From Phycisphaera sp. (GTDB taxonomy: Bacteria; Planctomycetota; Phycisphaerae; Phycisphaerales; SM1A02): DNA of 64,000 nucleotides. The stretch spans positions 1 through 64,000 of the forward strand of contig WGMP01000025.1 in NCBI GenBank assembly GCA_016124975.1, given 5' to 3'. Numbering within the stretch: the first letter of the stretch is position 1; each line of letters begins with the position of its first letter. Positions 51,937 to 60,825 of this stretch are shown here, one piece after another. The position numbers were made by a program, and so were the translations under genes. The notes under the pieces were generated by a model. It ran no database searches. It had not been told where the DNA came from and saw only the letters and a list, made by a program, of their open reading frames with translations.

Positions 51937-53820
51937 TCAAAGGGAAACTGCGCCCGGCCCGGCGCCCGCAGAGGCCCGCGGCCGCGCCGCGCGATCGCGG
52001 AGCCAGAACTCCAGGATGAGCATCGGCCACAGGCGGTAGATCGAGAAGAGCCGCGGATCGCGCTGATCGGCGAGGAATCGGTCGAGCGCCTCGGAATCAA
52101 GGTGTTCCCGCAGCACGGCGTCGAGCCCGAGCGCGTCGCCCGCGAGGGAGAGGAGCGCAGACTGCGACCAACTCTTCGGCGGAAGCCCGAACCCGACCTT
52201 GCGCCGGTCGATCCACTCGCGCGGCAGGTACTCGGACGCAAGTTCCTTGAGGATCCACTTCGTCCCCTGCGGCGGCCGCCAGAGGAGCGTGTCGGGCAAG
52301 GTCGCCGCGAACGCCCCGAGATCCTTGTCGAGGAGCGGGCAGCGCACCTCGAGCGAGCACTGCATGCTCATGCGGTCGACCTTGGTCAGCACGCTTCCCT
52401 GCATGTAGGTCCACGCGTCGAGCGCGCGCATGCGCTGGAGCGGCGTGCGCTTCCTGTCGGAGAGAAGCGCGCGCCACGCGAAGAGCTGCTGCGCGGCGCC
52501 CGTCGGCATGCGCGACCCGAGCAGCCGCTCGACGGCCTCGGGCTGCAGCATCAGCCAGCGCGGCGAGAGGTAGCGGTCGGCCACGGTCGACGCGCGCCGC
52601 CCGCGTAGCCTGAGCGCGAGCCGCGCGAGCACGCCGCGCGCGTCGCCTGCCGTCTCGTTCAGCGTGTCGCGATAGCGTCCGTAGCCGCCGAACAGTTCGT
52701 CGCCGCCGTCGCCCGAGAGCGCGACCGTCACGAATCGCCGCGTGAAGCGCGACAAGAGCAAGGTCGGCAGGCACGACGAGTCGCCGTTCGGCTCGTCGAG
52801 GCGCGACGCGATCTCGGGCAGCATCGAGAGCGCGTCGGGCGACAGCACCTCGTCATGGTGGTTCGTGCCGAGGAGGCGCGCCGTCTCGCGCGCGAAGAGG
52901 TGTTCGGTCGCCTCGGGGTCGTCGAATCCGATCGAGAAGGTGTCGACCTTCCGCCCGAAGTCCCGCGCCATCACCGAGACGACGAGCGAGCTGTCGACCC
53001 CGCCCGACAGGAACGCTCCGAGCGGCACGTCGCTCTCGAGGCGCTTCTCGACCGCGTCGCGCACGAGCCCGCGCAGCCGCGACTTCGCCTCGTCGGGCGT
53101 GAGCGAGGCCTCGGTCTCGCGCCGCGGCTCGAACTCGAAGAAGCGCCTGCGCTCCCACCCGCGCTCGGCGAAGTCGATCGCGACCGCCTCGCCCGCGTCG
53201 ATCTTGGCGACGCCCTCGTAGATCGAGAGCTCGGTCGGCACATACTGGAGCAGGAGATACGCCGCGATCGCGTCGCGCGAGATCCTGCGCTCGAAGAAGG
53301 GCAGCGCCTCGATCGCCTGCAGCTCGCTCGCGAAGGCGAGCCATCCCTCGCCTTCCGCGACGAAGAGCGGCTTCTTTCCGAACGCGTCGCGTGCGAGCAC
53401 GAGCTTCTTCTCGCGCGCGTTCCACGCCGCGAACGCGAACATGCCCGAGAGCCGCGCGCACTGCGCGAGGTCGCAGGACTCGAACATGTGGCAGAGGACC
53501 TCGGTGTCGCTCCGCGAGCGGAACGCATGGCCCTCGCGCTCGAGCTCGGCGCGCAGCGCGCGGTGGTTGTAGATCTCGCCGTTGAAGACGACCTGCACGG
53601 AGCCGTCCTCGTTCGCCATCGGCTGCCGACCCTCGGGCCGGAGGTCGATGATCGACAGGCGGCGATGCGCGAGCGCCACAATGCCGTCGTCCGAGGTCCA
53701 GGTCGCGCCGTCGTCGGGGCCGCGGTGCGTCATCGTGTCGCGCATTGCGGTCGCGAGCCTCGCGATCTCGTCGCGTCCGAGGCCGAGGCCCGTGTCGATG
53801 ATGCCGGCGATTCCACACAT
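51937..53820 (-). CDS. asnB: asparagine synthase-like glutamine amidotransferase (copy 2)
   Basis: A 627-residue AsnB-type enzyme and the first gene of the polysaccharide operon. The amidotransferase domain begins MCGIAGIID with Cys2, then MTHRGPDDGATW and FNGEIYNHRALRAELEREGH. The synthetase domain has SGGVDSSLVVSVMARDFG near 262 and ALSGDGGDELFGGYGRYRD. Together with the UDP-glucuronate epimerase gene it could amidate a galacturonate residue, as proposed for AsnB homologues in other O-antigen loci; true asparagine synthesis is equally possible for one of the two copies. A start is fixed by the required N-terminal Cys. It is divergent from the methyltransferase at 53884. Confidence 0.9.
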   Translation of the reverse strand: MCGIAGIIDTGLGLGRDEIARLATAMRDTMTHRGPDDGATWTSDDGIVALAHRRLSIIDLRPEGRQPMANEDGSVQVVFNGEIYNHRALRAELEREGHAFRSRSDTEVLCHMFESCDLAQCARLSGMFAFAAWNAREKKLVLARDAFGKKPLFVAEGEGWLAFASELQAIEALPFFERRISRDAIAAYLLLQYVPTELSIYEGVAKIDAGEAVAIDFAERGWERRRFFEFEPRRETEASLTPDEAKSRLRGLVRDAVEKRLESDVPLGAFLSGGVDSSLVVSVMARDFGRKVDTFSIGFDDPEATEHLFARETARLLGTNHHDEVLSPDALSMLPEIASRLDEPNGDSSCLPTLLLSRFTRRFVTVALSGDGGDELFGGYGRYRDTLNETAGDARGVLARLALRLRGRRASTVADRYLSPRWLMLQPEAVERLLGSRMPTGAAQQLFAWRALLSDRKRTPLQRMRALDAWTYMQGSVLTKVDRMSMQCSLEVRCPLLDKDLGAFAATLPDTLLWRPPQGTKWILKELASEYLPREWIDRRKVGFGLPPKSWSQSALLSLAGDALGLDAVLREHLDSEALDRFLADQRDPRLFSIYRLWPMLILEFWLRDRAARPRASAGAGPGAVSL

Positions 53821-53883
53821 CCGAGGCGCGCGAGAATAGCCGCTCGCTCCGAGCAGGCAGCGCGAGTCGTTATGCTCCCGACC

Positions 53884-54858
53884 ATGAAAGTGCTCGACAG
53901 GGTTCTCGCGGGCCTCCGCAGGCGGCTGCTTTCCTCGCGCGGCGGCGCCGAGAGCGGCTGGGCCGCCAGCTACGGCGGCGCCTACCGCTCCGCCGACGAA
54001 ACCACGCGCTTCGCCCTCGCCGAGATCGGCCGCATCGCGGGCTATGTCGGCGGGTTCGACGCCCTCCGCGGCCGCTCGATCCTCGAGATCGGCCCAGGCA
54101 TGGATCTCGGCGTCCCGCTCCTCGCGGCGGGCCTCGGCGCAGAGGCCTACGCCATCGACCGCTATCCCTGCCCGTTCGACCCGAAGATCCACCCTGAGGT
54201 CTACCGACTGCTCCTCGAGCGCGCCAAGTCCACGCTCCCGAACTTCGACCCGACTCCGATCGAGGAGTGCCTCGCGGCGGGCGCCCACCGCGCGCGCCGG
54301 CTGCACTGGGCCGACCTCGGCCTCGAGGACCTTCTCGACCCGCGCCTCCGCGAGCGGCACGCGATTCCCACCGCAGGGATCGACATCACCTACTCGAACG
54401 CGACCTTCGAGCACCTTGCAGACGGACGCGCGGCCATCGAGGCGCTCTTCGCCGTCACGGCGCCCGGCGGCGTCGGCTTCCACCAGATCGACCTCCGCGA
54501 CCACCGCGACTTCTCGCGTCCGCTCGAGTACCTCACGCTCGCGCCCGATGAGTTCCGCGCGCTCTTCGAGAAGGTCGAAGGCTCCTGCGGCAATCGCCTG
54601 CGCGGCCAGCAGTTCGAGGCGTTCGCGCGCGAGGTCGGCTTCGAGGCCATCCACCTCGCCAACATGTGGGCGGACGACTCCTACATCGAAGGCCTCATGC
54701 CGCGTCTTCACCCGACTGTGCGCGACTGGCCGAGGGACTGGTACCGCGCCATCAGCGGGCGCCTGGTGGTCCGCAGAGGCGGTGAATCGCCCTTCAAGCT
54801 GCATGTAGACAGTCACGGCGACCCATTCGCGGGCCCGAAGCACTCGGAAATCGGGTGA
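53884..54858 (+). CDS. SAM-dependent methyltransferase (class I)
   Basis: A 324-residue protein with the SAM-binding SILEIGPGMDLGVPLLAAGL near residue 60 and YSNATFEHLADGRAAIEALF, the acidic/aromatic block seen in sugar methyltransferases, then VTAPGGVGFHQIDLRDHRDF. The C-terminal part (GFEAIHLANMWADDSYIEGL) is typical of the group found in polysaccharide loci. An ATG at 53872 is in frame and would add four residues. Likely methylates a sugar in the glycan. A terminator-like hairpin follows at 54867. Confidence 0.85.
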   Translation: MKVLDRVLAGLRRRLLSSRGGAESGWAASYGGAYRSADETTRFALAEIGRIAGYVGGFDALRGRSILEIGPGMDLGVPLLAAGLGAEAYAIDRYPCPFDPKIHPEVYRLLLERAKSTLPNFDPTPIEECLAAGAHRARRLHWADLGLEDLLDPRLRERHAIPTAGIDITYSNATFEHLADGRAAIEALFAVTAPGGVGFHQIDLRDHRDFSRPLEYLTLAPDEFRALFEKVEGSCGNRLRGQQFEAFAREVGFEAIHLANMWADDSYIEGLMPRLHPTVRDWPRDWYRAISGRLVVRRGGESPFKLHVDSHGDPFAGPKHSEIG

Positions 54859-54866
54859 TAACGCCC

Positions 54867-54895
54867 GTCTTTCGAGTCTCATTGACTAGAAAGAC
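54867..54895. terminator. terminator-like hairpin after the methyltransferase gene
   Basis: GTCTTTC-g-AGTC (54867-54878) pairs with GACT-a-GAAAGAC (54884-54895), eleven base pairs with one G/A mismatch and a 5-base loop TCATT. It starts eight bases after the stop codon. There is no long T-run after it, so it may work by stem strength or with Rho. Confidence 0.6.
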
Positions 54896-55150
54896 CATCG
54901 CTTTACGCAGAGGACAGGGTCGAAGCGCGAACTGCGGTGTCTTCGCCGTCCGTAGTGCCTCGTCCGGGTGCAGTCGATGTGCTTGGTAGGCGGCTGGCTG
55001 CTCGGGCCACGCATCGTTGCCGTGCGGTTCTTCCGTCAATTGACGGATCAAGTCGCACGGCTCCGTTGGTCGATGTCGCACCACCGATCGGCCTTGTCGA
55101 CGGTCGATTCAGACAGTCTCGAGCCGTTTCTCTCCTCGGAGCCGTTTGCC
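54896..55150 (+). other. leader region of the RCC1/FG-GAP gene
   Basis: No gene seen in these 255 bases. The region is less GC-rich than its surroundings and holds the nested dyad at 55020-55060. A nonamer GAGCCGTTT occurs at 55121-55129 and again at 55139-55147, just before the ATG. No convincing -35/-10 pair was found. Confidence 0.5.
55020..55060. promoter_or_regulatory. nested dyad with a perfect 16-bp palindrome
   Basis: The inner palindrome TCCGTCAATTGACGGA (55032-55047) is perfect. Outside it CCGTGCG (55020-55026) and CGCACGG (55054-55060) pair as well, centred almost on the same point. The spacing suits binding by a dimeric regulator, or a cruciform. It lies 90 bases upstream of the RCC1/FG-GAP gene, in the only long gap of the plus-strand side. 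Confidence 0.55.
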
Positions 55151-57538
55151 ATGACACTCGCTCGTCGCCCCGCGATCCTCGGTCTCTTCGTCGCTTCCGC
55201 CGCCCTCGGCGTCGCATCCTCGGCCTCCGCGGTCGACGGCGTGCTGCGCGCATGGGGCAGCGATGCCTCGGGCGAGACGACCGTGCCCGTCGACCTTGGC
55301 ACTGTGACGCGCGTCGATGGCGGCGCGGCATTCACCATCGTGCTTCTTCCAGATGGCACGGTCGATTGCTTCGGCAGCAACGCTCAGCTTCAGTGCGATG
55401 TCCCCGCCGATGTCGTCGATGTCATCTGGATCGCGGCCGGCGCGCAGCACTCGCTCGCAATCCTCACGGGCGGCACCGCGCGCGGCTGGGGCGACAACAC
55501 ATTCGGCCAGATCACCTTCCCCGTCGATCTCGGAACCGTGCAGGCGCTCGCGGGCGGCGTGAGCCACTCGCTCGGCCTCACCACCGCAGGCACCGTGCGC
55601 GCCTGGGGCCTCAACGACGACGGCCAGTGCGACATCCCCGTCGGCCTCGGCGTCTCGAAGGCGATCGCAGCGGGCGACTTCCACTCGCTCGCAGTCCGCA
55701 CCGACGACACGGTGCGCGCCTGGGGCCGCAACCTTGACGGCCAGGCGACCGTTCCGCCCGACCTCGGCACCGTGCTCGCCATCGCGGCGGGCGCGTCGCA
55801 CTCGATCGCCGTCAACACGGCGGGCGAGGTCCGATGCTGGGGTTCGAACACCGACGGCCAGTGCGCCGTGCCCGGCGGCCTTGTCGATGTCATCGCCGTC
55901 GCCGCCGGCGGCAATTTCTCCATGGCGCTCGAGCGCGACGGCACCGTGACGGCCTGGGGTCTCGACACAGACGGCGAGACGACCGTGCCCGCCGATCTCG
56001 AGCCCGTCACCTTCATCGGCGCGGGCGACACCTTCGCCTTCGGCATCGAGGCCGATCCGACCGACTGCGATGCGAACGGCACTCCCGACGAGATCGAGAT
56101 CCGCGACGACCCCGATCTCGACTGCACGGGTGATGGCCTTCTCGACAGCTGCATCGACGAGTTCGTCGAGGTGACCTCGGCCAATGTCGCGCCCTTCGGA
56201 TCGGCGAGCACGGTCACGGCGACGATCAGCGACAGCCCGACTCCGCTCCTTCCCGTCGAGATCACCATCACGGTGAAGGCCGACCTCGGCTCGAGCCTTG
56301 AGTTCCTCGTCCTCTCGGTCAACGACACCGACATCGACTACCTCTTCAATGTCGGCGGCTCCGACTGCCCGACCGAGGCGCAGACCGCGACGCTGCTCCT
56401 CCCCGCGGAGGACTACCTCGCGCTCCTCGACGAGAATCGCGACGCCGTCTTCGAGCTGCGCGCGAGCGCGTTCGTGAGCACGGCCGAGTGCAGCGCGAGC
56501 TCCGCGCGCATGAGCGTGCGCTTCCGCACCGATGTCGCCGACTGCAACGAGAACGACATCCCCGATCTCTGCGAGATCGCGTCGGGCGATGTCGCGGACG
56601 ACGACGGCGACGGCATCCCAGACAGCTGCCAGGTCATCACGCGCGGCGACCACAACCGCGATGCGAAGTCGGACCTCGTCTTCTTCGACCCAGCCACGCG
56701 CCGCATCAACTTCTCGTATCTCAACGGAACGACCGTGAGCTCGACGGTGCAGGTCCAGACCGCGGTCGCGTCGGGCTGGGCGCCCGTCGCGCAGGGCGAC
56801 ATCGACGGCGACGGACAGCTCGACTTCATCGTGCGCAACGCGACGAACGGCCGCACCTTCGGCTGGCTCATGGACGGCACGGCCGTCGCCAGCTTCGCGG
56901 AGATCGGCTATGCGCTGCCCTCGCGCTACAAGGTGCTGACGATGGCCGACATCGACGGCGACGGCGACGACGACATCGTGTGGATCGACGAAGGCGACCG
57001 CAAGGTCTACGGCTGGCGCCTCGCGGGCACCGTGCTCGTCGGCGGCGGCCTCCTCGGAAACTCCGTGGGCACGGTGTTCGTCGGTTCCGGCGATGTCGAC
57101 GACGACGGCGACGACGACTTCGTCTTCCGCAACACGACGACGGGCCGCTCCTTCGTGTGGGTCATGCAGGCGGGCGCGCTCTCCGCGTTCACGCAGATCT
57201 CGGGCGGCGCCTCGCTCAACAGCGACTGGGAAGGCCGCGGGCTCGCCGACGCGAACGGCGACGGCAAGGCCGACATCTTCTGGCGCAACAAGGTCACGGG
57301 CGCCGTCTTCTGCTGGTACCTCGACGGCACCACGCAGCTCGGCGGGGGACAGGTCGGCTACAACCCCGGTCCGTCCTCCGACATTGCCGCACTCGCCGAC
57401 ATCGATGGCGACGGCACGACCGACCTCATCTGGCGCAGCGGCAACAATGTCTTCGGCTGGCTCCTCGACGGCATCGCGTTCGACTCGGGCGCGCTGCTGC
57501 GCTCGCTGCCTGCGAACAGCACCGTGCTGAAGCCGTGA
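55151..57538 (+). CDS. secreted protein with RCC1-like and FG-GAP repeats
   Basis: A 795-residue exported protein with signal peptide (RRPAILGLFVASAALGVASS ending in ASA). Residues 30-300 are about seven RCC1-like propeller repeats, each with AWG and DGQ-type turns (GTVRAWGLNDDGQCDIPVGL). Two DCDANGTPDEIEI and DCNENDIPDLCEI calcium-type motifs follow (about 305 and 475). Residues 495-795 hold FG-GAP/VCBS-type repeats (DIDGDGQLDFIVRNATNGRT; DIDGDGDDDIVWIDEGDRKV) that could form a second propeller. The mix of two propellers and Asp-rich loops fits a cell-surface adhesin or matrix protein. The catalytic role, if any, is unknown. It lies within the polysaccharide locus but is not an obvious biosynthetic enzyme. 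Confidence 0.85.
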   Translation: MTLARRPAILGLFVASAALGVASSASAVDGVLRAWGSDASGETTVPVDLGTVTRVDGGAAFTIVLLPDGTVDCFGSNAQLQCDVPADVVDVIWIAAGAQHSLAILTGGTARGWGDNTFGQITFPVDLGTVQALAGGVSHSLGLTTAGTVRAWGLNDDGQCDIPVGLGVSKAIAAGDFHSLAVRTDDTVRAWGRNLDGQATVPPDLGTVLAIAAGASHSIAVNTAGEVRCWGSNTDGQCAVPGGLVDVIAVAAGGNFSMALERDGTVTAWGLDTDGETTVPADLEPVTFIGAGDTFAFGIEADPTDCDANGTPDEIEIRDDPDLDCTGDGLLDSCIDEFVEVTSANVAPFGSASTVTATISDSPTPLLPVEITITVKADLGSSLEFLVLSVNDTDIDYLFNVGGSDCPTEAQTATLLLPAEDYLALLDENRDAVFELRASAFVSTAECSASSARMSVRFRTDVADCNENDIPDLCEIASGDVADDDGDGIPDSCQVITRGDHNRDAKSDLVFFDPATRRINFSYLNGTTVSSTVQVQTAVASGWAPVAQGDIDGDGQLDFIVRNATNGRTFGWLMDGTAVASFAEIGYALPSRYKVLTMADIDGDGDDDIVWIDEGDRKVYGWRLAGTVLVGGGLLGNSVGTVFVGSGDVDDDGDDDFVFRNTTTGRSFVWVMQAGALSAFTQISGGASLNSDWEGRGLADANGDGKADIFWRNKVTGAVFCWYLDGTTQLGGGQVGYNPGPSSDIAALADIDGDGTTDLIWRSGNNVFGWLLDGIAFDSGALLRSLPANSTVLKP

Positions 57539-57564
57539 TCCCCTGAAGAGACTGCGCTGCGCCG

Positions 57565-57581
57565 GGCCGCGTCGCGCGGCC
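57565..57581. terminator. GC hairpin between convergent genes
   Basis: GGCCGCG (57565-57571) and CGCGGCC (57575-57581) form a perfect 7-bp stem around TCG. It lies between the stop of the RCC1/FG-GAP gene (57538) and that of the convergent methyltransferase gene (57610), so it could end both transcripts. No T-run. Confidence 0.5.
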
Positions 57582-57609
57582 TGAGCGCTGCGTCGTGCCC
57601 GCGGGTTGC

Positions 57610-59103
57610 TCAGCCCTGGACCGTCGGCCGTCGCCAGAAGTGGAGGCGTCCGATGTGGACTCTCCACGCCGTCCAGTGCGCGAGCAGCTCGGCTTGGCGC
57701 GCGTGCGCCGCAGACAGTCCTGCGAAGCCGGCGTCGACCGCATCACGCGCGCTCCGCATCGCGGCGAAGCAGCGAACGCCATAGAGAAGCTGAAGGCGCA
57801 TGTCCGTCAGCGCGCGCGCGGACGATGCGGTCAACGCCTCGCCGCGTACCGATGCGGTGCGCATGCCGAGCGCATCCGACCCGCGCCGCACCGCGACCAC
57901 CGTGTCGAGCAGCGCGCTCGTCTTGCGCGTGAGCGCCGTCGGCCCGCCATAGGGATGCGTGTAGGGCTCGAGGAACGGGTACACGAGGTCGTGCGCGCCG
58001 AAGCCGAGTCGATCGAGCGCCGCGACGCGTGACGCGAGCGGCCGCGCCCACGCAGGCGCAGCGCCGTCCTCGCCTGGCGGCGAGAAGCCAAGCACCGCCG
58101 CGTCCGCACCTTCGAGAAGCCGCGCGAGCGCACTCTCCTGCTCGGCGGGCGCGATCGCGTCGACCGCGTCGAAGGCGAGGACCACGCGCGGCCCGTCGCC
58201 CGCGCCCGCGCCGATCTTCGCAGCGATCGCCTGCGCGATCGTGTCGCGCGGCTCGAACCGCGCGCGCGGGAAGGTCGTGCGCAGGAGCCGCGCGAGGTGC
58301 TCCGTCAGTGCGCCGAGATCGCCGAACGCGGCGCCTGCGCGCGCCTCGAGTGGCGGCGTCGCGCGGCCCTTGCGCGCAAGCGTGCCGATCCCGCGGTAGA
58401 GGTCGAGATACGGCGCATGCGTGAACGAGAGCGACGGGTCGCCCTCGAGGATGCGATGCACCGCGCGACGGACATGCGAGCCCCAGTAGCCGATCGCGTC
58501 GTGCAGCGCGACCACGCCGTCGGGCGTCATGTGCGCAAGCGCAAGCGCGATGTCGGCCTCGACCGCGTCCTCGAAGTGGAGTCCGTCGATGAAGGCGAAG
58601 TCGAACGGGCCTTCGCGCGCGCAGAGCTCGGGGCCGATGACGGGAATCGCGACATCCGAGAGCGCGAAGGTCGCGCCCACGGCGAACCCGCCCTCGTGGA
58701 AATGCACGCGGCCATCGAGCCCGAGCCGCTGCGCGGAGTCGCGCGCGATCTCGAGCGTGCGGCGCGCGAGGTCCGCGCTTCGGTCGGCGGAGCCCATCGC
58801 CGTGAACTCGATCTCGAGCGGAAGGTTCGGGTCGACGGAGTGGATCTCGGCATCCGGAAGGGCGCGCGCCATCAGGAACGCGCTCGTGCCGACGAACGAG
58901 CCGACCTCGAGCACGCGCCGCGCGCGCGACTCCGCGGCAAGCCGCAGGAGATCCGCCACGTCGCTCGAGGGGAGCGACCACTGCGTCACCACCTCGCGCG
59001 GGTAGCCAAGCGCTGCGAAGACCGAGAGAATTGCGTCGAGTTCCTTCGCGGGATCGATGGATTCCCGCGCATTCGGCCCGTGAACCGTCGATCCGTGCGC
59101 CAT
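57610..59103 (-). CDS. class I SAM methyltransferase with long C-terminal region
   Basis: A 497-residue protein from the ATG at 59101-59103. The N-terminal 210 residues are a Methyltransf_24-type domain: ARRVLEVGSFVGTSAFLMAR, DAEIHSVDPNLPLEIEFTAM, FDFAFIDGLHFEDAVEADIA and VVALHDAIGYWGSHVRRAVH. The remaining half, with a second Rossmann-like segment (VVLAFDAVDAIAPAEQESAL near 300), is not recognised and may be a further transferase or binding domain. A TTG codon at 59142 is in frame but would overlap the divergent gene starting at 59135. It belongs with the glycan genes around it. Substrate unknown. Confidence 0.8.
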   Translation of the reverse strand: MAHGSTVHGPNARESIDPAKELDAILSVFAALGYPREVVTQWSLPSSDVADLLRLAAESRARRVLEVGSFVGTSAFLMARALPDAEIHSVDPNLPLEIEFTAMGSADRSADLARRTLEIARDSAQRLGLDGRVHFHEGGFAVGATFALSDVAIPVIGPELCAREGPFDFAFIDGLHFEDAVEADIALALAHMTPDGVVALHDAIGYWGSHVRRAVHRILEGDPSLSFTHAPYLDLYRGIGTLARKGRATPPLEARAGAAFGDLGALTEHLARLLRTTFPRARFEPRDTIAQAIAAKIGAGAGDGPRVVLAFDAVDAIAPAEQESALARLLEGADAAVLGFSPPGEDGAAPAWARPLASRVAALDRLGFGAHDLVYPFLEPYTHPYGGPTALTRKTSALLDTVVAVRRGSDALGMRTASVRGEALTASSARALTDMRLQLLYGVRCFAAMRSARDAVDAGFAGLSAAHARQAELLAHWTAWRVHIGRLHFWRRPTVQG

Positions 59104-59134
59104 TCGGGCGAGTGTATCATCGGCATCTTCCGCG

Positions 59135-60601
59135 ATGTTCAACGCCGGCTACGACGCATCCCTCGCACGGCTCTCGAAGCGCATCGACCTGCGCGCCGAG
59201 GCGATGCGGATCGCGCGCGGCGCGGCGCGGCGCATCGTGCGTCGATCCTCGCACCTCGAGCGCCTCGCACATGCCGTGCGCAGGCGGATGACGGCGGCCG
59301 CGCATGCAGCGCCGTCGCGTCCGCGCGCCGACGACTTCGCCTTTCTGCTTGATATCCCCCAGGATCGGCCTCCCGCGCGCGAGCGTCCGCGCGTCGTCCT
59401 CTCGATCGGCTCGCTTTCCGCGGGTGGCGCCGAGCGGCAGCTCGCGGCCTTCGCTGCGTCAAGCGACACGCGCGCCGTGGTCGAACCGATCGTGCTCCTC
59501 ATCCATGCCCCCGAAGGGCAGTACGGTCACTACGCCCCGATGGTCCGCGACGCGGGCGTGCGCATCGTCGCGGCGGGCGCCGCGCCAGAGGTCGCGGTGC
59601 TCGACCGGCTGCGCCGCGACAAGGTCCTGCGCGAGCGCCTGCTCTCGCTCCCCGGCTATCTCAGGCCGTATGTGAACGAGATGGCGGGGGAGTTCCTCAG
59701 CCTTCGCCCCGACTGCGTGCACGCGTGGCTCGACCACCAGAACATCTGGTCGGGCGTCGCGGCGCTTGCGGTGGGCGTGCCGCGCATCGTCCTCTCGACG
59801 CGCAATGTCAACCCGTCGCACTTCCCGTACCTCGACCAGCCGTGGTTCCGCGAGTGGTATCGACTGCTCGCCTCGAGCCCGCGCGTGACGCTCCTCAACA
59901 ACAGCCGCCAGGGCGCGGAAGACTACGCCGAGTGGATGGGAATCCCCGCGTCGCGCTTCCGCGTGGTGCTCAACGGCATCGATCCCGCGTGGATCCGCAG
60001 GCCCGACGCGGCCGAGACCGCGCGCCTGCGCGCGGAGCTTCTCGGCGACGCCACCTCGAGTCGCCCCGCGCGCACCCAGCTCGTCGGCGGCGTCTTCAGG
60101 CTCTCCGAGGAGAAGCAGCCTCTCCTCTGGCTTGAGACGGTCCGCAGGCTGTCGCGCGAGCGGCCGCATGTCGCCTTCTTCCACGCGGGCGAGGGACTGC
60201 TCGCGTCGGAGTTCGCCTCAGCTGCGAAGGACCTCGTCGCCGCAGGCACGCTGCGCATCCTCGGCCGCCGCAACGACATTCCCGCGCTCCTCTCGGCGAG
60301 CGACCTGCTGCTGCATGCGGCGCTCCACGAAGGAACGCCGAACGTGCTCCTCGAGGCCGCACACCTCGGCTGCCCGACGGTCGCAACCACGGCGGGAGGT
60401 TCACCCGACGCCGTTTCCGAAGGCGTCACGGGCTTCCTCGTCGACCCGTCCGACGGAGACGGGCTCTTCATGAACGCCGCGCGCGTCCTCGACGACGCGT
60501 CTCTGCGCGCGCGGCTCTCCGCGAACGGCCCCGCATTCATCGCCGAGCGCTTCTCGCTCGAGCGGATGGTCGCCGAGACGCTCGCGTGCTACGAGGTTTG
60601 A
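59135..60601 (+). CDS. glycosyltransferase family 4 protein (c)
   Basis: A 488-residue enzyme with a basic N-terminal extension of about 85 residues that may bind membrane, then a GT-B fold. Seen are VVLSIGSLSAGGAERQLAAF with the acceptor loop, CVHAWLDHQNIWSGVAALAV, LSTRNVNPSHFPYLDQPWFR, VVLNGIDPAWIRRPD, VGGVFRLSEEKQPLLWLETV and the nucleotide-sugar site LHAALHEGTPNVLLEAAHLG followed by TVATTAGGSPDAVSEGVTGF. It resembles the enzyme at 50676 in its GGAE and SWM/AWL motifs. The stop lies within dyad element D. Donor unknown. Confidence 0.88.
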   Translation: MFNAGYDASLARLSKRIDLRAEAMRIARGAARRIVRRSSHLERLAHAVRRRMTAAAHAAPSRPRADDFAFLLDIPQDRPPARERPRVVLSIGSLSAGGAERQLAAFAASSDTRAVVEPIVLLIHAPEGQYGHYAPMVRDAGVRIVAAGAAPEVAVLDRLRRDKVLRERLLSLPGYLRPYVNEMAGEFLSLRPDCVHAWLDHQNIWSGVAALAVGVPRIVLSTRNVNPSHFPYLDQPWFREWYRLLASSPRVTLLNNSRQGAEDYAEWMGIPASRFRVVLNGIDPAWIRRPDAAETARLRAELLGDATSSRPARTQLVGGVFRLSEEKQPLLWLETVRRLSRERPHVAFFHAGEGLLASEFASAAKDLVAAGTLRILGRRNDIPALLSASDLLLHAALHEGTPNVLLEAAHLGCPTVATTAGGSPDAVSEGVTGFLVDPSDGDGLFMNAARVLDDASLRARLSANGPAFIAERFSLERMVAETLACYEV

Positions 60602-60737
60602 GCGGTCGCCGCTGCGGCGGCGTGGTTTGAGCGGTCGCCGCTGCGGCGGCTTCCTTTGGCGTGGATGATACTCGTCGGAGTCTCCAAACCAGGTGTGCCC
60701 GCATGCTTCAGCATGCGGAACCCCGCGCGTCGGAGTC
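60596..60737 (+). repeat. stop-codon-proximal dyad element, copy D
   Basis: GGTTTGAGCGGTCGCCGCTG begins in the last codons of the glycosyltransferase gene, so its TGA stop is part of the element. The first part is duplicated with a 29-base period (dyads CGCCGC-T-GCGGCG at 60607-60619 and 60636-60648). Then come TTCCTTTGGCGTGGAT, a CGTCGGAGTC (60673-60682), the 20-bp dyad CCGCATGCTTCAGCATGCGG (60699-60718) and a second CGTCGGAGTC (60728-60737). Confidence 0.88.
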
Positions 60738-60825
60738 GAAGTCCGACACGCTCGCGGCCACCACCGTCATTCGCGCAGCATCCGCAGCACCAAAGCAAGC
60801 AAGTTGCGAAGCAGGTTGCGAGCGC

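Noticed and set aside
55109-57667. Minus-strand open frame of over 800 codons opposite the RCC1/FG-GAP gene
   Set aside because: Its composition (Arg, Glu, Asp, Val only) is that of an antisense frame of Asp-rich repeats; the plus strand has a signal peptide and repeats.
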